Shown here: positions 57,797 to 64,000 of the stretch, one piece after another | Numbering within the stretch: the stretch's first letter is position 1 | Layout of the letters: every line of letters starts with the position of its first letter | Notes under the pieces: model-generated | Database searches by the model: none | What the model saw: the letters and a program-made list of their open reading frames with translations, nothing else | Told to the model about the DNA's origin: nothing | Origin: Pochonia chlamydosporia 170 | Lineage: Eukaryota; Ascomycota; Sordariomycetes; Hypocreales; Clavicipitaceae | NCBI RefSeq assembly: GCF_001653235.2 | Contig: NC_035796.1 | Location: 558,001 to 622,000, forward strand | Length of the DNA stretch: 64,000 nucleotides | Reading direction: 5' to 3' | Made by a program: the position numbers and the translations under genes

Positions 57797-58735
57797 ATGC
57801 TTGCTAAAAGCTTCGCTGAGTTCAGCGCTTTCGTCCTGGATATTGGTAAGCATTGTACTTATCACACGTCAATCAAAAACCAAAAGGACAACGTTCCGCA
57901 GAATGCACATGGTATGCTGATATTGATGTTAGAGGGGACCGTTTGCCCAATAACATTTGTTCATGATGTCCTGGTAAGCATACTCCTCACCCCCTTTGTT
58001 GCTTCCACGCTATCAATCAGTCGCAGCAAAGTGTAGACGCTAAAGCCTCTTACACAATCTCAGTTTCCTTACGCCATAAGAGCGCTTCCTCCATATCTTG
58101 ATCAGCACTGGGATGATACTGGGTTTGCTCAATACCGCAATGAGTTCCCTGAAGAGTGCCGTAATGACCGTTTGGCGTTGGAGAAACATGTCCGAGACTT
58201 GGTGGCTGCCGATATCAAAGCCCCTTACTTAAAGGCTCTTCAAGGTCTTTTGTGGCAGGCTGGCTATGATTCGGGGGAACTAAAGGCTCCTATATTCCTG
58301 GACGTGGCTCCCTTCATCATCGCAGCCCATAGTGCTGGGAAAAAGGTTATCATTTACTCTTCTGGATCCGTTCCGGCACAGAAACTCTTTTTTGGTCACA
58401 CCACCGCTCAACCATCCGATCTGTCGCCATTCATATCCAGCTGGTTTGACACTGTCAATGCAGGCCCCAAAACGGATAAAAACAGTTATGCTACGATTTT
58501 ATCCACTCATTCGGACATTGAGGCTTCCCGGTGGCTCTTTTTGAGCGACAATCTTAACGAAGTCAAGGCCGCCCTTGCATCGGGGATGTATAGTCTTCCG
58601 GTGTCTCGGCCAGGAAATGCACCTTTGTCTCCTGATAGTAACTTATCCAGCATTGCGATTTCTGATTTTTCACCGGGGTCTGAAGCCAAGATCCAAGAGT
58701 CTCTAGCTGCGTTAGCAGCAGCCAGGAAAGGTTGA
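57797..58735 (+). CDS. utr4: Enolase-phosphatase E1 (Utr4/MtnC)
   Basis: This HAD-superfamily enzyme of the methionine salvage pathway enolises and dephosphorylates 2,3-diketo-5-methylthiopentyl-1-phosphate. Exons are 57797-57845, 57933-57973 and 58064-58735, giving 253 aa. The nucleophile motif is split by the first intron: FVLDI/EGTVCPITFVHDVL, with Asp15 and Glu17 as the DxE variant usual in this family. FPYAIRALPPYLDQHWDD begins exon 3. GQ-type cap residues, VIIYSSGSVPAQKLFFGHT (motif II) and FLSDNLNEVKAALASGM (acidic motif III) follow. Length is close to yeast Utr4 (227 aa). It converges on bmt2. Confidence 0.95.
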
Positions 58736-59147
58736 TGACAATACTTGTAAAGCATCTGACTAAAGACTAAATTTGAACTTGGGCACTAATCAGGTGTTGA
58801 TAGCATGGACGGCCACTTAGTAGAATTAATTCAAACGCTGTGGTCCTAAATTAGACGAGATTTCGGTGCCAGAAGCTTCTGCCGTAAAATCCTCCAAGGA
58901 GAAAAACCCGCCCAAGTGCGAAAGCCACCAACTCCCCATAACAGTCTCAAATAATCTATCTACGACTTCAAACTCTCCCATTTGGCAAGGACGAACACCG
59001 TGTGCACTGCCATGAAATAGCAATCAAAATCACGGCATCTCCACGCTAAGATGTAGAAGCGGCACATGGTTCGCCTCGGCTCAACCTTTTCACGGGAGAA
59101 GAATGCATTTAGTCAGCACTCTTGTGGTAAGCTAAAAAAATCACTTC
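58736..59147. other. Convergent intergenic region, 412 bp
   Basis: Holds the 3' ends of the enolase-phosphatase and bmt2 genes. No gene seen. Confidence 0.65.
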
Positions 59148-60014
59148 CTACTGAGATTTGGTGTCGGAGCTCGTCAACGTGATAGCAAAATTGTTTCTTG
59201 ACCGACCTGGATTCACTTCATGCTTCGCAAAGTGAAGTACGGGGGCGGTAACACGGCTTCTCACCCACAGGCTGTAAGCAAGCTTTTGTGTTTTCTTGAT
59301 ACGCTCCAGTGTATATCCCAAAGCTCTCATCAGCGATTCTAGCGTCGAATCGGTGCAATATCGGGAGTTGTCAACGCAACTCCTCGGAAGAACAACAAAC
59401 AATGATGGAAATAAGCCACTAAAAATCCTCTGGGCAGCACCAGTAGGTTGCTGTAGAAAAGACAGCGTCCGAAGCAGCATTCGGCCACGGCTTTCCGCTT
59501 CAGGGACGAAGTTGAGCACTAAACTTAAGGATATAATATCAAATTTCTCGGCTGAACGCTCTGGTAAAGGTCGTTCCATAAAGTCCTGCTTGAGAATCCC
59601 CGGCTCTTGGCTGTTCAGGTCTATATGGACCACCTCGAAGTGGCCGCTTGAAGAACACGCATTCCGAGTACTCAAGGACCCAACTTCTAACAAACGGGGT
59701 CGTCTTTCAGCTTGTTTGACCATGTCCACTGAAAGCCATTCAAGTAGGACTTTTGAAGTGTCCCCGCCTCGGTCGTTGCTCTGACCTTGAAGGCTGGCTT
59801 GTTGGTATCGATTTAAGCCACCGAGGTCAGCTATTGCTGCAGAAATCGCTGCCTCCGTCTCCTTGTCTCCTTGCGAAATGGCCTGCCGCTGTCGTTTTTC
59901 CAGCTGATGATGTTTGTTGATGAGATTCCGGCATGCCTTGCGTGACATAGATCGCCTTGCTATCCGCGCAGTGGGTGGCCTACCTGCATGGAGGCTTCTC
60001 TGAGGTGGCCGCAT
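59148..60014 (-). CDS. bmt2: 25S rRNA adenine-N1 methyltransferase Bmt2
   Basis: Bmt2 is a nucleolar SAM-dependent enzyme making m1A in 25S rRNA (A2142 in yeast). Single exon, 288 aa from the ATG of MRPPQRSLHAGRPPTARI. An N-terminal basic helix region (SRKACRNLINKHHQLEKRQR) is followed by ADLGGLNRYQQASLQGQSN, a family signature. The Rossmann-type core has LLEVGSLSTRNAC (motif I), VVHIDLNSQEPGILKQDFME and FDIISLSLVLNFVPEAESRG, with RGRMLLRTLSFL after it. FVVLPRSCVDNSRYCTDSTL is conserved near the C-terminus. Yeast Bmt2 is 315 aa. It shares a 469-bp divergent promoter with the uL23 gene. Confidence 0.9.
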   Translation of the reverse strand: MRPPQRSLHAGRPPTARIARRSMSRKACRNLINKHHQLEKRQRQAISQGDKETEAAISAAIADLGGLNRYQQASLQGQSNDRGGDTSKVLLEWLSVDMVKQAERRPRLLEVGSLSTRNACSSSGHFEVVHIDLNSQEPGILKQDFMERPLPERSAEKFDIISLSLVLNFVPEAESRGRMLLRTLSFLQQPTGAAQRIFSGLFPSLFVVLPRSCVDNSRYCTDSTLESLMRALGYTLERIKKTQKLAYSLWVRSRVTAPVLHFAKHEVNPGRSRNNFAITLTSSDTKSQ

Positions 60015-60483
60015 TGTATGATATGAAACGTACTGGGGACTCAAAATTGATGAGACCCTCGGACTTGCGCAAAGAGTCTTGTCTCACAGGCCAAGACGAG
60101 TTCAAGTTTCCATTCACGCCCTTCCAGAAGAGATGGTCACTGCGCATTCTTCTCTAGGACCAGACATTGTGGTGAATCATAGCGATCAAGTCGTCACACA
60201 AACACAGCGAAAGTTGTTCGCATACAGAAACTCTGCACAATGCTAGCCCCACTTGATTCAATCACCAAATGTTGTTGGCCAAGCAAATTGCAAAAACAGA
60301 CAACGACAGATCTCGTGAGAAGTCCCGTGACGAATTAATTATGGGGCACTTGCTGGAACCCTAATCGAATATTCACCCACACTAAGCTAAAAATCTTGGT
60401 CGTCGTCGAACTTTGGACAGCTTCCATTACACACTCCGACAATTGCTGAAATCCACCACACCGTGTGACACCAAATCGACGCA
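60015..60483. promoter_or_regulatory. Divergent promoter between bmt2 and the uL23 gene
   Basis: This 469-bp region must drive both an rRNA modification enzyme and a ribosomal protein of the same subunit. No specific factor site was identified by eye. Confidence 0.6.
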
Positions 60484-61213
60484 ATGGCTGCTGGCAAAGA
60501 AGGAAAGAAAGGTACGGGTTGAATAGGATCTGGCGCCGCAATGCAACGAACGACGATGAAATCATTCTGTTCTTTATTCGTTCTGGGTATCATGCAACAG
60601 CAGATTTTGCGAGTTCTTACCAAGAGCGATTGCTGATGCATTTTTCTTTATAGCCGCTCCTAAAGGCTCCAAGCAAGCCAACGCTGCTGCCAAGGCTGCT
60701 TTGAAGGGCGTAAGTTCATATTATTACTGTACATGCCCGATATCTGCCTAGACTAACCAATAAATGTTGTTCAGACTCATGCCCATAAGCAGCGAAAGGT
60801 CCGCACGAGCACCTCGTTCCATCAACCCAAGACTCTGGTCCTCTCGCGAGCTCCCAAGTACCCTCGCAAGTCGATCCCTCATCAACCCCGCCTGGATGAG
60901 CACAAGATCGTCATTCACCCTCTCAACACTGAGAGCGCCATGAAGAAGATGGAGGAGAATAATACCCTCGTCTTCATCGTCGATGTAAAGGCCAACAAGG
61001 CCCAGATCAAGCTTGCCCTCAAGAAGCTATATGATATCGACACCGTCAAGATTAACACTCTTATCCGGTACGCTAGGTCTCCTGTCTTGAGAACAAAAGT
61101 AGACCAACTGACACAGTTCATCTAGACCTGATGGTTCCAAGAAGGCTTATGCTCGCCTGACTCCTGATGTCGACGCTTTGGACATTGCTGCTAACAAGCT
61201 GTCCTTGGTGTAA
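60484..61213 (+). CDS. 60S ribosomal protein uL23 (L25/L23a)
   Basis: uL23 binds domain III of 25S rRNA and forms the docking site for SRP and NAC at the peptide exit tunnel. Exons are 60484-60511, 60654-60709, 60775-61067 and 61126-61213, giving 154 aa; yeast L25 is 142. The first exon is 28 nt. The N-terminal basic extension ([19 protein letters not shown]) matches the nuclear import region of this family. [20 protein letters not shown] is typical of the eukaryotic branch. The globular part has IIHPL-like [40 protein letters not shown] and, across the last splice, [20 protein letters not shown], ending KLSLV. It converges on tim8. Confidence 0.97.
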
Positions 61214-61577
61214 CATGGTGGCACCCGCTTTATTTTTGGTTTTTTATGGTATTGGTCTGGTCAGGCATGCACATCGGGGACATTGGAAGCGGCGCATCAA
61301 AATCATGTCATTTAGAGCTAAGAAAATAATGATGAACCCAAAACCTGGCTGTTCATGATCACCAAACCGTAGAATCCAGTTGCCGGACACGGTAGTCACC
61401 TCACGATTGAAGCCTCAAGCCCGGTCCATACTTAAGTGACGCCGAGTATGTAGACAACTTAGAATAAAGCGGTAATATGATGACTTATCGTACAAAGTTC
61501 TCTTTGACGCCGAGTGTTGTTCTCCACAGGCCCATATCCGCTTCAGTTTTAACCTATTCTCGACCAGCCCGATGCGC
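61214..61577. other. Convergent intergenic region, 364 bp
   Basis: Holds the 3' ends of the uL23 and tim8 genes. No gene seen. Confidence 0.65.
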
Positions 61578-62055
61578 TTAGGATGACCGCATGTTGTTCA
61601 GGTGCTTCATGGTGAGGAAGTTCATGTCGAGGAATCGATCGACGCAGTTTGCCAGGCATCCTTCCTCTGTTCGATCAAGTTTGGCGTTCTTAATGTTACC
61701 GGTGACACATTTCTTCCAACAAATTTGTGTCAGGCTGTGTGTTTCTGTAAATCACCAGGTAAGTCTGTGTACGACCGGATGGCTATCGACGGCAAAGTTG
61801 ACACAGCGAATGGCAAGCAAAATTGGCACTGGTACGTGAATGTCTTTGCAAAGTCATGGTATTGACAGGTTAGTCCCCGGCCAGCAACCACAGACAAGCT
61901 GCGGTGGTGGCTGGGTGACTGTTGGAGACTGACTTACGGGACTGTATTTGCGAGCGCTGTTGCTCGTTGGCCAGGAACTGTCGCAATTCGGCCTTGTCCT
62001 TGTCATTGAGTTTTTCGATGTCGAGATTCTCGACACCCGTCTGAGCGGCGTTCAT
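61578..62055 (-). CDS. tim8: Mitochondrial small Tim chaperone Tim8
   Basis: Tim8 pairs with Tim13 in the intermembrane space to escort hydrophobic precursors such as Tim23. Exons are 62055-61938 and 61744-61578, giving 94 aa. The twin CX3C motif is intact: Cys48-WKK-Cys52 and Cys69-LAN-Cys73, 16 residues apart. The N-terminal [20 protein letters not shown] and C-terminal [19 protein letters not shown] match the family. The 193-nt intron is the longest in the window. It uses donor GTAAGT and acceptor TTACAG and splits the helix just before the first cysteine pair. Import through Mia40 is expected from the cysteine pattern. Confidence 0.95.
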
Positions 62056-62729
62056 GCTGGCGCAGTTAAATTCGATTATCGAGTTGGCGTTGTTTGATCT
62101 GGTCTTGCCAAGGGTGAGGGAAGTTTCAACCAAAATTCTTATCGTAGTGGAAACTCATGAGAGTGTGGGGCCGTTGTGCTCTGTCAACGCCAATTAGATG
62201 CAGTGCTGGTGGCATTTGGCCTATTTTCTCATACAGCTGCCACGATGTGGGGAGCAGGACCAAACACGAATGGTGGCATGATGGCCCATGGGCCGTCCGC
62301 CTCGAAGGAGAAATTATATCACGACTGCAAACCACATAAATTGTCGCATTTTAATCGACCCGCGCGTCCTCCGTAGAGACCGGGCATGTAGTGTAAGGAT
62401 AGTGACACACGTGCTGGCAAAGCAGTCAATGTCAATACAGGGTAGCCATATGGAGTCGACGAGGACCAAGAGGCATGAGTTGGGCGGACGGAGTAGTAAG
62501 TAATATATCATTACTCGAGAACTAAGGTAGAATGTATCCAATTATCGAGCCAACACATGAATATCCTACTGCAGGTGGCCAGAGGACCGGCCATCATAAC
62601 AAACGTGATATCCGCGCTCAAAGCACTTCAACGAAGGACGGCAAGTTGATGCAGATCCCTCCGCAACAAACCGACACCGAGAACAACCTATGGATCAAAA
62701 GGTATCCGCCAAGCCCACACACCTCGACA
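62056..62729. other. Intergenic, 674 bp, between tim8 and the CorA gene
   Basis: Tim8 promoter and the 3' untranslated region of the CorA-type gene. No gene seen. Confidence 0.6.
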
Positions 62730-64000
62730 TTACAGGTACCGCTTCCAGCGAGCCCACCCCAGAATCAGAGAGCAAACGAATACCATTGTCGCAATTATCC
62801 CGAAGAAGGCTGCAAGACTCCCGGTACCTTCGAATGGTACGGTAACATTCATCCCAAACACACCACTGATTAAATTGAGTGGTACCAGAACAGACGCAAG
62901 AAACGTTATTTTGCTTAAGACCCTGTTTGTATCTGTCCCCTGGGAAATGCTGTTAATAGAGAGAGTGGCGAGGTAGTTGCTGTGCGCCCTGGAGAGCATC
63001 TTCTCGAAGTGACCAAGGTTCGTTGCCATCGTAACTACGTGATCCTGAATATCGCCCAAATACATACCAATGTCCATGTGCGGTGTGACCTGATAGTTTT
63101 CATTACATCGCTTAGTGAAACCGCGCAAAACGTCGGCCTTGCCACCAAGAAGACGCATCAAAGCCATGCAATTTTTGCGAACGCGTCCAATTGAACGAAG
63201 AAACGAACTTGAGTCGTCCTGGCGCATGATAAAGACTTCATCTTCGATAGCATCCGCTTCTAGCTCTATTGTACGAATAGCTGGAGCGAAAGAATCAACA
63301 ATGTTGTCGCTGTTTATTTACCCAGTTAGCCACAATTGACGTTGTTAACCAATCTTTCCAAGAGGGGATGCCTACATCAATGCATAACATATCCAGTCGC
63401 TGCTGAGAGACACGTACTCCTTCAAGGCTGTAATTCTTTTCCGAACTTGAGATGCATGCGAATTAGGTGCAAAGCTAAAGCTGAGTGTGCCTTCGCGGAA
63501 TACCAATACGTAGATGTTGAAAGGTTCGTACTCAATACCATCGGGTTCTTCAACGACATTGAATGAGCGAAAACAGGCAAAGTAGTACGAGGGGAAGAGC
63601 TCGATCTTTTCTCTAGCCTCTTGGGTGATGATGTCTTCAATGGTAAGGGGATGGACTCCGAATGCCTTGCAAATTCCCTGTACTTCTTCCTTGGCTGCTC
63701 TGTTGACGTTGAGCCACCAAACCCCATCTGCTTCGTCTTTGGGAAGCTCGAAGAGCCCACGGATATCCTCTCCAGGCAGCACAAGATCGCCCATTTCCGC
63801 GGCGTGGATTGTTGACTCCCACGCCGATGAGAAAAAGCTGAAACGGTTGCTATCAACAGCTTGCGGAGCTGGCTTTGCATTGACTTCAGCTGGCCGTTTT
63901 TCCTGAAATGAATCATCTGAAGGCATGTCGAGAATGTCCCCATCTATGGTAGCTAGCTGGCTCCGGTGACTAGCCACAGACTCAGTCCGCAAGTCTTCGA
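62730..64000 (-). CDS. CorA-family metal ion transporter (Alr/Mnr2-like), 5' end outside window
   Basis: This is a divalent metal (mainly Mg2+) channel of the CorA superfamily. Visible exons are 64000-63376 and 63309-62730, joined over a 66-nt intron (TGTTATGCATTGAT / CGACAACATTG restores CYALIDNIVDSF). About 400 residues are seen and the start lies beyond the right edge. Landmarks: the cytosolic alpha/beta domain with WWLNVNRAAKEEVQGICKAF, HPLTIEDIITQEAREKIELF and YYFACFRSF; then the long stalk helix. The first pore span runs ITFLASVLVPLNLISGVFGM and ends in the signature GMN. The second span is LAAFFGIIATMVFVCSLILG, followed by a basic WARWKRYL end. The pore-forming part is complete. Plasma membrane versus vacuolar location cannot be decided here. 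Confidence 0.95.

Noticed and set aside
1..64000. tRNA, rRNA or intact transposon genes
   Set aside because: GGTTCGA-like words were checked by eye but none had a matching A-box and cloverleaf, and no transposase, reverse transcriptase or terminal repeat was recognised. A dedicated scan (tRNAscan-SE, repeat library) would be decisive.
6239..64000. Secondary-metabolite gene cluster or defence system
   Set aside because: No synthase, P450 cluster, pathway regulator or defence-associated domain is present; the genes are unrelated housekeeping functions.

Overview
The window is nuclear DNA of a filamentous ascomycete, most likely a Sordariomycete of the order Hypocreales. The evidence is gene content (RcoA/Tup1, Erg3, fused ADE5,7, Las21, Pli1, Avt1), short introns (about 55-190 nt) with GTRNGY donors and CTAAC-like branch points, and protein sequences that read like Hypocrealean orthologues. 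No rRNA, tRNA, CRISPR, plasmid, viral or intact transposon sequence was found. The genus is not certain; Clavicipitaceae is a guess.

Layout. 1-6238 is mostly non-coding, with a possible 3' gene end at its left edge. 6-24 kb is gene dense: a NIPA-type magnesium transporter (-), an unknown conserved protein (+), nucleolar Nop4 (-), condensin subunit Cnd3/Ycg1 (+), the GPI-anchor enzyme Las21/Gpi7 (-), a small nucleolar DUF2423 protein (-) and the SUMO ligase Pli1/Siz (+). 24-36 kb carries bifunctional ADE5,7 (-), TRAPP subunit Trs33 (+), malate dehydrogenase (-), ribosomal protein eL28 (-), a small one-span membrane protein (+) and sterol C-5 desaturase Erg3 (-). A 7.2-kb stretch without recognisable genes (35.6-42.9 kb) precedes the corepressor Tup1/RcoA (+). 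RNase MRP subunit Rmp1 (-), vacuolar amino-acid transporter Avt1 (+) and a Ran1/Ksp1-type kinase (-) follow. After a 5.1-kb gap come enolase-phosphatase E1 (+), 25S rRNA methyltransferase Bmt2 (-), ribosomal protein uL23 (+), Tim8 (-) and a CorA-type metal transporter (-) cut by the right edge.

The genes are single-copy housekeeping functions, not a biosynthetic cluster. Two features stand out. Strand alternates in 18 of 21 neighbouring pairs, so many promoters are shared by divergent genes, including Nop4/Cnd3, Ade5,7/Trs33 and Bmt2/uL23. Six of 22 genes act in ribosome or rRNA biogenesis (Nop4, DUF2423, eL28, Rmp1, Bmt2, uL23).

The most unusual non-coding signal is a set of very short dispersed motifs confined to intergenic DNA: AACATTGAA (15 exact copies), the palindrome TACCTAGGTA (13 exact copies) and TACGGAGTA (7 exact copies). 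Each is many times more common than chance predicts. They concentrate in the gene-poor stretches at 36-42, 46-47.5 and 54-56 kb.

Exon boundaries were worked out by hand from splice signals, reading-frame continuity and family similarity. All gene models below close in frame. No database search was run.
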